Assembly: GCF_001570745.1 (NCBI RefSeq)
Contig: NZ_BCSG01000001.1
Location: 124,001 to 188,000 of the forward strand
Direction: 5' to 3'
Source of the DNA: Alicyclobacillus mali NBRC 102425
GTDB taxonomy: Bacteria; Bacillota; Bacilli; Alicyclobacillales; Alicyclobacillaceae
DNA: 64,000 nucleotides
Every line of letters starts with the position of its first letter. The stretch's first letter is position 1. The notes beneath the pieces were generated by a model, which saw only the letters and a program-made list of their open reading frames with translations, was not told the origin of the DNA and made no database searches. The position numbers were made by a program, and so were the translations under genes. Of the stretch, positions 1 to 7,626 are shown piece after piece.

Positions 1-967
1 CGAGCATAATGGCGATGTCATCCGTGGTCTCCAAGTTCTGAAGCACGCTGTGATGCAGGGCGGCTGCGTTCTGCGGCGTCTGCCAGTACGGCAGCGACTG
101 CACAGGATAACCCACGAGGGCGCTCAGCTTCGCGGCCCACAGCGCGAACGCCGAGGTGATGCCCCAAGGTTTGCCGGAGAGCGCCAGCACGGCGAAGTTG
201 CCCACGGCGAGGACGACGCCGCCTGCCACCCACGACCAAGGTCCTCTCACCACCCGGCTCACATTCCACGCTTGACGGGCGAAGAGCGGCTCCACGTTGC
301 CGTTGCGCCGTCTCTCAAGCCAAAGTGCGATGACAAAGATGAACGCCATGATGGCGAAGTTCACGGCGAGCCCGCCGACAGGACCGAAGGAGTGAATGAG
401 CGAAACTTTACCCATGCTCGGCGTGCTCATCCACCATGCATAGTGGATGGAGCCGACGAACGATCCGACGACAAATCCGACGAGCGTGAGGATGCCGCGC
501 GCATCGCCACCGCCGGTGTGATACAGGGTGCCGGAGGCGCACCCGTCGCCAAGCTGCATGCCGATGCCAAATAGGAACGAGCCCACGAGGACCGACAGGC
601 CCACCGGGTAGACGCTCACCTTGATGGCGTGATCGAAGGCATGGCCTCGTACCAGGAGGGGGAGGAACAAAACGTTTGCGAGCGCAAACATGATCATCTG
701 CGCGCGCAATCCCACGGTTCTTCCGCTCACGATGACGTGGCGAAACGAGGTCGTGAATCCGAAGTGGGCGTGATAGAGCGCGACGCCGAGCACGCCCGTC
801 ACGAGAAACAAAATCGCGTGGGTCGGCGAAACGGAATTCCATAGATAGAGGAAGCCAAGCACGAAGACAATCAGTGCGGCCGCCGTCCACGCTCGTTGCG
901 CCTGCTCGGGTTGGCGTGCGCGCGTGCGCGCTTCGAGATCGAGGATGCGGACCTCGGAACTGGCCAT
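1..967 (-). CDS. yedE: YeeE/YedE-family sulfur (thiosulfate) transporter, 3' end outside window
   Basis: The minus-strand frame is open from ATG at 967 to the window edge (322 codons visible), so the C-terminus is missing. The start is fixed by an excellent ribosome site (GGAGGTGATTCC) ending just before the ATG. The protein has many hydrophobic segments separated by short polar loops. It carries the family hallmark GDGCASG at residues 140-146, whose cysteine (143) lies in the conduction path for thiosulfate in characterised YeeE proteins. Family knowledge says these membrane proteins import thiosulfate or related sulfur compounds; the exact substrate here is inferred. The gene is transcribed divergently from infC and shares a compact double-promoter region with it. 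No TusA/SirA-like partner is visible inside the window. Confidence 0.88.
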   Translation of the reverse strand, partial: MASSEVRILDLEARTRARQPEQAQRAWTAAALIVFVLGFLYLWNSVSPTHAILFLVTGVLGVALYHAHFGFTTSFRHVIVSGRTVGLRAQMIMFALANVLFLPLLVRGHAFDHAIKVSVYPVGLSVLVGSFLFGIGMQLGDGCASGTLYHTGGGDARGILTLVGFVVGSFVGSIHYAWWMSTPSMGKVSLIHSFGPVGGLAVNFAIMAFIFVIALWLERRRNGNVEPLFARQAWNVSRVVRGPWSWVAGGVVLAVGNFAVLALSGKPWGITSAFALWAAKLSALVGYPVQSLPYWQTPQNAAALHHSVLQNLETTDDIAIML

Positions 968-1003
968 GGAATCACCTCCAGGGAATGACGAGATCGAGAA
1001 GTC

Positions 1004-1032
1004 ATTTTAATATAAAACATATCGGAATACAA
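1004..1032 (-). promoter_or_regulatory. Sigma-A-type promoter of the yedE-like gene
   Basis: Read on the minus strand: -35 TTGTAT (1032-1027), 17-base spacer, -10 TAAAAT (1009-1004). The start codon is at 967, giving a leader of about 30 bases. It faces the infC promoter at 1059. Confidence 0.55.
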
Positions 1033-1058
1033 CGCTTTTGGCGCATAGCCCTCGGCGC

Positions 1059-1087
1059 TTGACATTTTCCCGCCGTGTCGCTACCAT
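1059..1087 (+). promoter_or_regulatory. Sigma-A-type promoter of the infC operon
   Basis: Consensus -35 TTGACA at 1059-1064, 17-base spacer, -10 TACCAT at 1082-1087. Transcription would start near 1094, leaving a leader of about 187 bases before infC. Confidence 0.7.
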
Positions 1088-1093
1088 GAAAAC

Positions 1094-1280
1094 GTTCCGT
1101 AGCACACCAAAGCAGAAGCCTGCCGCTTCTCACCTGGTCGGCGCAAGCTGACGGGTCCCGAATCCAGCGTGGTTGCCGGATGGTCAAACCTAGGCTGGGC
1201 GAAGGCGAATCGAGCGCAGGCGTTGCCTGCGCTTTTTTGCGTATTGGTGTGGTGGGGCAGATCGGTGGAGGTGACACCCC
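1094..1280 (+). promoter_or_regulatory. Structured infC leader, probable L20-type attenuation leader
   Basis: This fills the 313-base gap between the yedE-like start and infC. The transcript leader contains GC-rich pairing segments, then an intrinsic terminator (1213-1238), then a free ribosome site (GGAGGTGA, 1267-1274) for infC. In Firmicutes the infC-rpmI-rplT operon is autoregulated by ribosomal protein L20 binding such a leader. The terminator and operon order are seen; the L20 assignment is inferred. The T-box signature (GGGTGGNACC) is absent. Confidence 0.55.
1213..1238 (+). terminator. Leader terminator/attenuator upstream of infC
   Basis: A nine-base stem AGCGCAGGC (1213-1221) pairs perfectly with GCCTGCGCT (1225-1233) across a three-base loop and runs into TTTTTT (1233-1238). 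It lies between promoter and infC, so read-through must be regulated or partial. Confidence 0.75.
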
Positions 1281-1802
1281 ATAAGCAAAGAAGGGTATCA
1301 GGTCAACGAGGGCATTCGCGCGAGAGAAGTGCGCGTCGTGGACGCGGACAATCAGCAGCTGGGCATCATGCCCCTGCGCGAAGCGCTGCGTTTGGCCGAG
1401 GAGCGCAATCTCGATTTGGTCAACGTTGCGCCCAACGCGAAGCCGCCAGTGTGCCGGATTATGGACTACGGCAAGTTCAAGTACGAGCAGAGCAAGCGCG
1501 AACGAGAGTCGCGCAAGCACCAAAAGGTGGTTCTGCTCAAGGAAGTTCGGATGACGCCCAATATCGATGAACATGATCTCAACGTCAAGCTCAAGAACGT
1601 CCTGAAATTCCTGAGCGAAGGTTCCAAGGTGAAGGTCTCCGTGCGCTTTCGCGGGCGAGAGATCACCCACCAGAACATCGGCCAGGAATTGCTTGAACGG
1701 CTGGCGAAGTCTGCGGAGGAGCACGCGATTGTCGAACGGGCGCCGAAGCTCGAAGGTCGCCACATGGTGATGATTCTGGCGCCGAAGCAGCCGAGTGCGT
1801 GA
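1281..1802 (+). CDS. infC: Translation initiation factor IF-3, ATA start codon
   Basis: IF-3 binds the 30S subunit, blocks premature 50S joining and proofreads start codons. The frame reads [13 protein letters not shown], matching the conserved IF-3 N-terminus, then [10 protein letters not shown] in the linker and a C-terminal domain with [10 protein letters not shown]; length is 173 residues, normal for the family. An in-frame TGA at 1272-1274 rules out any earlier start. The ribosome site GGAGGTGA (1267-1274) sits at proper distance from ATA at 1281. The first ordinary start, GTG at 1329, would remove 16 conserved residues. Rare AUU/AUA/AUC starts on infC are known and allow IF-3 to autoregulate by discriminating against its own start codon. 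First gene of infC-rpmI-rplT. Confidence 0.95.
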   Translation: MSKEGYQVNEGIRAREVRVVDADNQQLGIMPLREALRLAEERNLDLVNVAPNAKPPVCRIMDYGKFKYEQSKRERESRKHQKVVLLKEVRMTPNIDEHDLNVKLKNVLKFLSEGSKVKVSVRFRGREITHQNIGQELLERLAKSAEEHAIVERAPKLEGRHMVMILAPKQPSA

Positions 1803-1872
1803 ACCTCGTGACCTGGTGCGGTTGACCTGGGGTCAACGGCGGCTCGGGATTTCGAAGACAGGAGGATACACG

Positions 1873-2076
1873 ATGGCCAAGACGAAAATGAAGACGCACA
1901 GCGGTCTGAAGAAGCGGGTCAAGCGCACGGGTACCGGCCTTCTGAAGCGCTCCAAAGCGTTTGGCTACCACAAGGCGGAGCACAAGTCGCCTGCGCGCAA
2001 GCGCCGCCTGCGCGGAACAACGCTTGTGTCGGGCAGCGACATGAAGCGGATCAAGCAACTCGTCTCGTACAAGTGA
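1873..2076 (+). CDS. rpmI: 50S ribosomal protein L35
   Basis: Sixty-seven highly basic residues beginning [11 protein letters not shown], with the L35 signature [15 protein letters not shown] and a lysine/arginine-rich centre ([12 protein letters not shown]). L35 is a structural protein of the large subunit. ATG 1873 is preceded by an AGGAGG site (1860-1865); earlier in-frame codons give a non-conserved extension. It is the middle gene of infC-rpmI-rplT, 70 bases after infC, and expected to follow L20-mediated control of the leader. Confidence 0.97.
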   Translation: MAKTKMKTHSGLKKRVKRTGTGLLKRSKAFGYHKAEHKSPARKRRLRGTTLVSGSDMKRIKQLVSYK

Positions 2077-2153
2077 TGCAGTGGTTTTTCGCGCCGCCGG
2101 GCTGAGTGGTGCGAGGCCAATGACTGGAACACCATTCGAGGAGGCTGTTGGAG

Positions 2154-2519
2154 ATGGCTCGCGTCAAGGGTGGCGTGGTGACACGCCGTCGTCATAAAAA
2201 GATCTTGAAGTTGGCAAGGGGCTACTTCGGCTCGAAGCACACGCTGTATCGCACGGCGAAGCAGCAGGTCATGAAGTCGCTGATGTACGCGTATCGGGAT
2301 CGCAAGCAGCGCAAACGCGACTTTCGCCGGTTGTGGATTCAGCGCATCAACGCTGCGGTTCGGCCTCACGGCCTGTCTTACAGCCGCTTCATGCATGGTT
2401 TGAAGCTGGCGGGCGTCGAAGTGAACCGCAAGATGCTCGCGGACCTCGCCGTGACAGACAAGGAGGCGTTCTCGCAACTCGTCACCGTTGCTCGCGAACG
2501 CCTGAACGCCAACGCGTGA
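2154..2519 (+). CDS. rplT: 50S ribosomal protein L20
   Basis: The 121-residue protein starts MARVKGG and contains the very basic [16 protein letters not shown] and [14 protein letters not shown] segments typical of L20, which binds 23S rRNA early in large-subunit assembly and, in Firmicutes, the leader of its own operon. ATG 2154 follows GAGGAGG (2139-2145); a TTG two codons earlier is possible but breaks the conserved N-terminus. Closes infC-rpmI-rplT and is followed at once by a strong terminator. Confidence 0.97.
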   Translation: MARVKGGVVTRRRHKKILKLARGYFGSKHTLYRTAKQQVMKSLMYAYRDRKQRKRDFRRLWIQRINAAVRPHGLSYSRFMHGLKLAGVEVNRKMLADLAVTDKEAFSQLVTVARERLNANA

Positions 2520-2527
2520 CAAGCACA

Positions 2528-2552
2528 CCCGGTCGCATGACCGGGCTTTTTT
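2528..2552 (+). terminator. Intrinsic terminator after rplT
   Basis: CCCGGTC (2528-2534) pairs with GACCGGG (2539-2545) over a four-base loop, followed by CTTTTTT (2546-2552). Marks the end of the infC operon. Confidence 0.85.
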
Positions 2553-2577
2553 GTCGATCTCGTCCTCGGAGGTTGTC

Positions 2578-3366
2578 ATGGTGTACATCGAATCTGCCCA
2601 CAATGACCGCGTCCGGGCATGGGCGCGGCTCAAGACGCGTCGAGGCCGTGATCGGATGAGCCTGTTCCTCGTGGAGGGCGAGCGCTTGGTGGGCGAATTG
2701 CTGAACAGCGAGCTTCGCCTCGAGGCGCTCCTTTGGAACGTCGCATCGGACGAGCCTCCCGCAGAACTGTGGCAGCATCCGAAAGCGGATGGTCATCGCT
2801 TTGAACTGTCACCCGAGGCGTTTGCGGCCGTGGCCGACACGGAGACACCCCAGGGCCTGATGGCGGTCGCAGGTATTCCGCAGGAGGTGGCGCAGTACGG
2901 CCATCGCATCCTCGTGCTGGATGCTGTTCAGGATCCGGGGAATGTGGGCACGCTTGTGCGAAGCGCCGAGGCTTTTGGTTTCAGTGAAATCGTGTTTGGC
3001 ACAGGCACGGCGGATCCGTATGCCCCGAAGGTCGTTCGAGCGTCCATGGGCGGGCTGTTTCGCATCCGCGCCATTTCGGGAGATGCGGTGGACTATCTCA
3101 GCGCCTGGCGGGATCGTCATCCTGAAGGGCTCGTGGTGTCGACGGCGGCAGATGCGCGGGAGCGCTGTGATGAGGCGCCCATGGCCGGTGACGTTGCCGT
3201 CATCATCGGCAATGAAGCGCGCGGCGTGAGCGACGGTGTCCGCCATTTGGCGCAGCGGTGCGTCTCCATCCCGATGGCTGGTAGGGCCGAAAGCTTGAAC
3301 GCCGCGATGGCTGGGACCATCCTTCTGTACGAGGCCTATCGGCAAGCTTCCAACCGCGCGATCTGA
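2578..3366 (+). CDS. TrmH/SpoU-family RNA 2'-O-ribose methyltransferase
   Basis: A 262-residue SPOUT enzyme transferring methyl from S-adenosylmethionine to a ribose 2'-OH in RNA, probably 23S rRNA. The N-terminal part (about 1-90) has the SpoU substrate-binding layout with FLVEGERLV. The C-terminal knot domain shows motif 1 (VQDPGNVGTLVRSAEAFG), motif 2 (GNEARGVSDG) and motif 3 (IPMAGRAESLNAAMAGTI). ATG 2578 follows GGAGG (2568-2572). It resembles Bacillus YsgA, which is also a neighbour of translation genes, but the target nucleotide cannot be read from sequence. A second family member is at 9293. The next gene follows after 14 bases, so the two are likely cotranscribed. Confidence 0.9.
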   Translation: MVYIESAHNDRVRAWARLKTRRGRDRMSLFLVEGERLVGELLNSELRLEALLWNVASDEPPAELWQHPKADGHRFELSPEAFAAVADTETPQGLMAVAGIPQEVAQYGHRILVLDAVQDPGNVGTLVRSAEAFGFSEIVFGTGTADPYAPKVVRASMGGLFRIRAISGDAVDYLSAWRDRHPEGLVVSTAADARERCDEAPMAGDVAVIIGNEARGVSDGVRHLAQRCVSIPMAGRAESLNAAMAGTILLYEAYRQASNRAI

Positions 3367-3380
3367 GGAGGGCTGTCGCG

Positions 3381-3977
3381 TTGCTGCACATCTGGTCAAG
3401 TTTGTGGGCGGCACCGCTTCTCGCAATGGTGATCGCTCAAGGGCTGAAGCCGATATTCGTCATGATCCAGCTCAAGTCTTGGGACTGGCGCCAGATCAAG
3501 AACTCCGGTGGCATGCCGAGCTCGCACACGGCTGCGGTGGTGGCGTTGGCCGTGCAGCTGTGGCTGCATCTGGGTGGCTCTGATCCGGTCGTCGCCATCG
3601 GTCTGTTCCTCGCTGCCGTGGTGATGTACGACGCAGCGGGTGTCCGCTGGCAGACGGGGCGACAGGCCGCGGTTCTGAACCGGCTGTTGCACGATCTCCG
3701 CGGTCAGCACCTGTTGATGCAGCCCGGTGAACATGCCGCGTCTTCCGAAAGGACGGATCGATTGCAGGGAGATACGCAGTCCGCGCCGGTGTTGGCCGGG
3801 CGCTCGGTCACCTCACACGAGGGCGGAACGCGCTCTGTGGAGCCGCTTCGGGTTGCCAAAGGGCCGTGGTGGCTGGTCGATTGGCCGGTGCTGAACGAGC
3901 AGGTGGGCCACAAGCCGAACGAGATCGCGGGTGGTGCCATTGTCGGGATGCTGGTGGCGTTCGCGCTGAATCACTGA
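3381..3977 (+). CDS. Divergent PAP2-family membrane protein (DUF212, YuiD-like)
   Basis: The 198-residue product has hydrophobic helices near residues 5-25, 50-85 and the C-terminus. It carries the DUF212 signature GGMPSSHTAAVVAL (about 44-57) and the closing GHKPNEIAGGAIVGM. The family is related to acid-phosphatase/haloperoxidase (PAP2) proteins but lacks a demonstrated activity. TTG at 3381 is preceded by GAGGAGGG. Relatives are usually near 155-160 residues; here a polar, low-complexity insertion of about 45 residues (roughly 112-160) separates the C-terminal helix. Cotranscribed with the methyltransferase upstream. Confidence 0.85.
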   Translation: MLHIWSSLWAAPLLAMVIAQGLKPIFVMIQLKSWDWRQIKNSGGMPSSHTAAVVALAVQLWLHLGGSDPVVAIGLFLAAVVMYDAAGVRWQTGRQAAVLNRLLHDLRGQHLLMQPGEHAASSERTDRLQGDTQSAPVLAGRSVTSHEGGTRSVEPLRVAKGPWWLVDWPVLNEQVGHKPNEIAGGAIVGMLVAFALNH

Positions 3978-4083
3978 TACGCTCGCGTGCTTCCCGAAAT
4001 TTCCCGTTTGTCCAAACGTCTGAAACCAAGTGGTGGCGCATATAGATGCTCTCGAATCGTGCTGAAGGAGGGATGGGCCGACG

Positions 4084-4290
4084 GTGGAAGGAACTTCACA
4101 CGAGTGGCGCCCGTATGAGAATTCTCGAAGTCCGTTTGATCCATGTCCCGCTCGGGTGAAATGGTACGACGTTCCACCCGAAGTGACACATCCGGTTCAG
4201 AAGAGCGCGCGCCGGCAGTTTGCACCGCAGGAAGCACTTCGGAAGGGCACGCTGTGGCCGGAATACGACAGTCCATATCCACCGGCGTGA
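4084..4290 (+). CDS. cotJA: Spore coat associated protein CotJA
   Basis: A 68-residue protein with the CotJA pattern PFDPCPA near residue 17, FAPQEALRKGTLWPEYDSPY near the C-terminus and many prolines. CotJA belongs to the inner spore coat with CotJB and CotJC. GTG 4084 follows AAGGAGGG (4065-4072). CATATAGAT at 4039-4047 resembles a sporulation sigma-E -10 element, without a clear -35, so mother-cell expression is likely but not proven here. First of three genes cotJA-cotJB-cotJC with 15- and 23-base gaps. Confidence 0.9.
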   Translation: MEGTSHEWRPYENSRSPFDPCPARVKWYDVPPEVTHPVQKSARRQFAPQEALRKGTLWPEYDSPYPPA

Positions 4291-4305
4291 GGAGGACGTG
4301 ATGGC

Positions 4306-4581
4306 GTGAGCGAGACCACAGAGTCTCTTCCCAAGGCTTACTATCAGTATCTTCAGGAGCTTCAGGCAATCGACTTCGTGCTGGTCGACTTGACACTGTA
4401 TCTGGACACGCACCCGGACGACGAGCAGGCGCTCGCCCAATTCAAGCAGTTTCAGAAGCGGAAGCACAACCTCATGACCCAGTTCGAGTCCGCGTTCGGT
4501 CCTCTGCATCAGTACGGCTTGAGCCCTGCTACGGGGTCGTCTTGGGCTTGGTCTGAGACGCCTTGGCCGTGGCAGGTCTAG
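4306..4581 (+). CDS. cotJB: Spore coat protein CotJB
   Basis: Ninety-one residues with the CotJB core YYQYLQELQAIDFVLVDLTL, the phrase LDTHPDDEQAL, and the conserved tail ending PWPWQV. It forms part of the CotJ inner-coat complex. GTG 4306 is used with GGAGG at 4291-4295; the ATG at 4301 is followed at once by a stop in its own frame, so it is not the start. Sits between cotJA and cotJC. Confidence 0.93.
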   Translation: MSETTESLPKAYYQYLQELQAIDFVLVDLTLYLDTHPDDEQALAQFKQFQKRKHNLMTQFESAFGPLHQYGLSPATGSSWAWSETPWPWQV

Positions 4582-4604
4582 CTTGAAGTAGGGGGTAGGC
4601 GGCC

Positions 4605-5174
4605 ATCTGGATCTATGAGAAAAAGCTTCAATATCCTGTGCGAGTGAGTAAGTGCGACCCCAGGCTTGCCAAGATGCTCATCGAGCAGTACGGAGGAGCC
4701 GACGGGGAGCTGTCCGCCGCACTCAGGTATCTGAACCAGCGGTACTCGATCCCAGACAAGGTGATTGGCCTGTTGACGGACATCGGCACTGAGGAATTTG
4801 CGCATCTCGAAATGATAGCGACGATGGTTTACAAGTTGACGAAGGATGCGACGCCGGAACAACTTCGCGACGCGGGGCTTGGCGATCACTACGTGAATCA
4901 CGGCTACTCGCTGTTCTACCATGACGCGGCAGGAAATCCCTGGACGGCGGCGTACATTGCGTCGAAAGGCGATCCCATCGCCGATCTCTACGAGGATATT
5001 GCGGCAGAGGAAAAGGCGCGAGCCACTTATCAATGGATCATCGACAATACGGACGATCCGGACATCAGGGACAGCCTTCGGTTTTTGCGCGAGCGGGAGG
5101 TGATTCACTCGCTTCGTTTTCGCGAGGCGGTTGAGATTCTCAAGGACTACCAGGGAAGCAAAAAGGTTTTCTGA
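4605..5174 (+). CDS. cotJC: Spore coat CotJC, manganese-catalase family, apparent ATC start
   Basis: CotJC is a non-haem di-manganese catalase-like coat protein. The helical-bundle metal ligands are visible: GGADGEL (Glu35), IGTEEFAHLEM (Glu63/64, His67) and DIAAEEKARATY. Conserved family sequence begins [M]W-I/V-YEKKLQYPVRVSKCDPRLAK. In this frame the first residue of that block is encoded by ATC at 4605 and an in-frame TAG lies at 4596-4598, so no ATG/GTG/TTG can supply the complete N-terminus. The first ordinary start, GTG 4638, would delete 11 conserved residues. An SD-like AGGGGG (4590-4595) is well placed for 4605. From 4605 the product is 189 residues, the usual family length. Alternatives are translation from GTG 4638 or a sequencing error at one base. 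Confidence 0.9.
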   Translation: MWIYEKKLQYPVRVSKCDPRLAKMLIEQYGGADGELSAALRYLNQRYSIPDKVIGLLTDIGTEEFAHLEMIATMVYKLTKDATPEQLRDAGLGDHYVNHGYSLFYHDAAGNPWTAAYIASKGDPIADLYEDIAAEEKARATYQWIIDNTDDPDIRDSLRFLREREVIHSLRFREAVEILKDYQGSKKVF

Positions 5175-5227
5175 AGCGCAGCTTGACCCGATGCCACGAC
5201 GCTCATGCGATTGTCCCCTTCTCCTCG

Positions 5228-5258
5228 GCCCTCGGCCCTTGGCTGGGGGCGCTTTGTT
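5228..5258 (+). terminator. Probable terminator after cotJABC
   Basis: GCCCTCGGCC (5228-5237) pairs with GGCTGGGGGC (5241-5250) using two G-U pairs, loop CTT, followed by the T-rich GCTTTGTTGTTTC. Ends the cotJ operon just before the permease promoter. Confidence 0.55.
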
Positions 5259-5264
5259 GTTTCA

Positions 5265-5294
5265 TTGACGTTTCTCTCCGAATTTCGGGATAAT
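5265..5294 (+). promoter_or_regulatory. Sigma-A-type promoter of the APC permease gene
   Basis: -35 TTGACG at 5265-5270, 18-base spacer, -10 GATAAT at 5289-5294. Start codon at 5329. Confidence 0.6.
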
Positions 5295-5328
5295 AGCCTC
5301 GCTGACGTTATGGAGAGGAGCGTGGCAC

Positions 5329-6696
5329 ATGGATGTATCAGTGCATCGGGACCCGTCGTCTCACGGGTATCGCCAGGAATTGAAGCGCACCTTGCGATTG
5401 CGAGACCTCATTGTGTACGGCATGATATTCATGGTCCCCATCGCGCCCATGGCCATTTACGGCTACGTGGCGCAACAGAGCTTCGGCATGGTTCCCCTCG
5501 TGTATATCATCGGCATTGTGGCCATGGTCTTCACGGCGCTAAGCTATAAGCAGATGAGCGCCAAATTTCCCATCGCGGGCTCCGTGTACGCCTATGTCCA
5601 GCGTGGTCTGAACCCGCACGTCGGGTTTGTCGCCGGATGGATGATCCTCGCGGACTATCTACTCGCACCATCCCTGCTCTACGCGTTCTCGGCGGGTTGG
5701 CTTCACGGGCTCGTACCGAGCGTCCCCACCTTCGTATGGCTTCTGTTCTTCGTCCTTTTCAACACTGTCGTCAACGTCCTGGGCATCACGCTGCAGGCGA
5801 GGACGAATTTCGTACTGCTCGCAATTGAACTCGTATGTCTGCTCATCTTTTTCATAGCTTCTGTGCGGTTTATCTTCGCGACCGGACACGGAGCGGCACA
5901 CCTATCGCTCCAGCCGTTCTACCAATCGAATCACTTCAACCTCAAATTTGTCGAAAATGCCGCCTCCATCGCCGTGTTAAGCTTTCTCGGGTTTGACGCC
6001 ATCAGCACCCTGGCCGAGGAGACGGAACAGCCGGAGAAGACGGTCGGGAACGCCACTATCGCGTCGCTTGTCATCATCGGCCTCCTGTTCGTCCTGCAGA
6101 CGTACGTGGCGGCGCTCGTCCACCCCAACTACGCGGATCTGAATCCGAACATGGCATTCTTCCAAATCGCGAAAGAGGCGGGAGGCACGTTCCTCTACGT
6201 CGTCCTCCTGTTGGTGAACGCGGTGGCGTCAGGCATTGCAAATGCACTGGCCGCGCAGTCGGCGATCTCGCGGATTTTGTATTCGATGGGCCGCGACAAT
6301 CTACTGCCATTCTCCAAGTTCTTTTCACACGTGAGCCCGAGATTCCAAACGCCTGTCAACGCGACGCTTCTGGTTGCTCTGGTTTCGCTCGTCGTCGCGG
6401 GTCTCGTTCCGCAGGAGACCATCACGACGCTGGTCAACTTCGGCGCTTTGACGGCTTTTTTGCTGTTGAACGCAACCGTGTTCGTGTACTTTTACATTCG
6501 CCAGCGGGCTTTTCGGCACGTGTTCAAGTATTTGTTCTTTCCTCTCTGCGGCTTCGCCGTGATCGGATACGTGTGGCTCGGATTTGACCGGACCACGTTC
6601 ATCTTCGGATTGAGCTGGATGGCGCTAGGGATCCTGATTGGAGCCGTGAAGTCGAAAGGGTATCGCGAAGTTCCGCCCGTTTTGAAGGACATGTGA
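5329..6696 (+). CDS. APC-superfamily amino acid/polyamine permease
   Basis: A 455-residue integral membrane protein with about 12 hydrophobic segments and the APC fold signature: a broken first helix (IFMVPIAPMAIYGYV, about 33-47), FPIAGSVYAYVQRGL after helix 2, and FLGFDAISTLAEETEQPEKTVGNA (about 218-241) in helix 6 and its loop. It should exchange or import amino acids or polyamines with protons; overall character resembles putrescine importer-type members, but substrate cannot be assigned. ATG 5329 follows GAGAGGAGCG. The aminopeptidase-like gene starts 18 bases downstream, suggesting a unit for peptide/amino acid use. Confidence 0.88.
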   Translation: MDVSVHRDPSSHGYRQELKRTLRLRDLIVYGMIFMVPIAPMAIYGYVAQQSFGMVPLVYIIGIVAMVFTALSYKQMSAKFPIAGSVYAYVQRGLNPHVGFVAGWMILADYLLAPSLLYAFSAGWLHGLVPSVPTFVWLLFFVLFNTVVNVLGITLQARTNFVLLAIELVCLLIFFIASVRFIFATGHGAAHLSLQPFYQSNHFNLKFVENAASIAVLSFLGFDAISTLAEETEQPEKTVGNATIASLVIIGLLFVLQTYVAALVHPNYADLNPNMAFFQIAKEAGGTFLYVVLLLVNAVASGIANALAAQSAISRILYSMGRDNLLPFSKFFSHVSPRFQTPVNATLLVALVSLVVAGLVPQETITTLVNFGALTAFLLLNATVFVYFYIRQRAFRHVFKYLFFPLCGFAVIGYVWLGFDRTTFIFGLSWMALGILIGAVKSKGYREVPPVLKDM

Positions 6697-6714
6697 TGAA
6701 GCGGAGGAGAAATC

Positions 6715-7602
6715 ATGGAAGCGCAGACGCGGATCATCACGTTATCCACGGGGCACCACGTGTGGACGCGCAGAGTCGGGACGAGCCCCATTCGCATGCT
6801 TCTGTTACACGGTGGGCCCGGCGCGAGCCACGAATACTTCGAGGTGTTCGAACCACATCTCACCAAGGCCGGGATCGAGTTGTACTTCTACGACCAACTG
6901 GGCTCGTACTTTTCCGATCAGCCTGACGATCCGTCCCTGTGGACGCTCGACCGCTTCCGCGCTGAAGTGGAAGAAGTGCGGCGTGCGCTCGGTTTGGAGG
7001 ACTTCTACCTGTTGGGACAGTCTTGGGGTGGGATGCTGGCACTCGAATACGCGCTTGCCCATCCACATGTGCTCAAGGGGCTCATAGTTTCGAACATGAC
7101 GGCGAGCATTCCTTCGTATGTCCGGCACATCCAGTGGTTGCGCCGACAACTCCCCAAGGAGATTCAGGAACAGCTGGAGGCACATGAGGAACAAGGAGAC
7201 TACGAATCCGAGGCTTACCAAGAGCTGCTTATCGAACATCTATACAAAAAGCACCTGTGCCGCCTGGACCCGTGGCCGGATGCCGTGGTGCGGACGTTCG
7301 CGCACATGAACCAGCAGGTGTACAACACCATGCAAGGACCGAATGAATTTGTGGTAACCGGCAACTTCAAGGACTGGGACCGCTGGGCCCATCTCGGACA
7401 GGTACGCGTGCCCACGCTCGTCATCGGCGCCCGCTACGACACGATGGACCCTGCCGACATCGAGGAGATGGCTCGTCGGGTCCCGCGTGCGCGTTCAGCC
7501 ATCTGCCCCGACGGCAGCCATATGTCGATGTGGGATGACAGCAATGCGTATTTCGGCGCCATCGTCGGCTTCGTGCAGGACGTAGAGGCCGGGCGCTTCT
7601 GA
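6715..7602 (+). CDS. pip: Proline iminopeptidase-like alpha/beta hydrolase (S33)
   Basis: The 295-residue cytosolic protein has the S33 aminopeptidase layout: oxyanion motif HGGPG (32-36), the family block YDQLGSYFSD (59-68), nucleophile Ser103 in GQSWGG, acid Asp242 or Asp245 in RYDTMDP, and His269 in DGSHMSM. A lid region occupies about 130-225. Members release N-terminal proline or other residues from small peptides. Family and catalytic residues are seen; proline preference is inferred. ATG 6715 follows GCGGAGGAG. Eighteen bases after the permease gene, so coexpression is likely. Confidence 0.88.
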   Translation: MEAQTRIITLSTGHHVWTRRVGTSPIRMLLLHGGPGASHEYFEVFEPHLTKAGIELYFYDQLGSYFSDQPDDPSLWTLDRFRAEVEEVRRALGLEDFYLLGQSWGGMLALEYALAHPHVLKGLIVSNMTASIPSYVRHIQWLRRQLPKEIQEQLEAHEEQGDYESEAYQELLIEHLYKKHLCRLDPWPDAVVRTFAHMNQQVYNTMQGPNEFVVTGNFKDWDRWAHLGQVRVPTLVIGARYDTMDPADIEEMARRVPRARSAICPDGSHMSMWDDSNAYFGAIVGFVQDVEAGRF

Positions 7603-7626
7603 AACGCCTTCTTGGGGGAGATGGAC

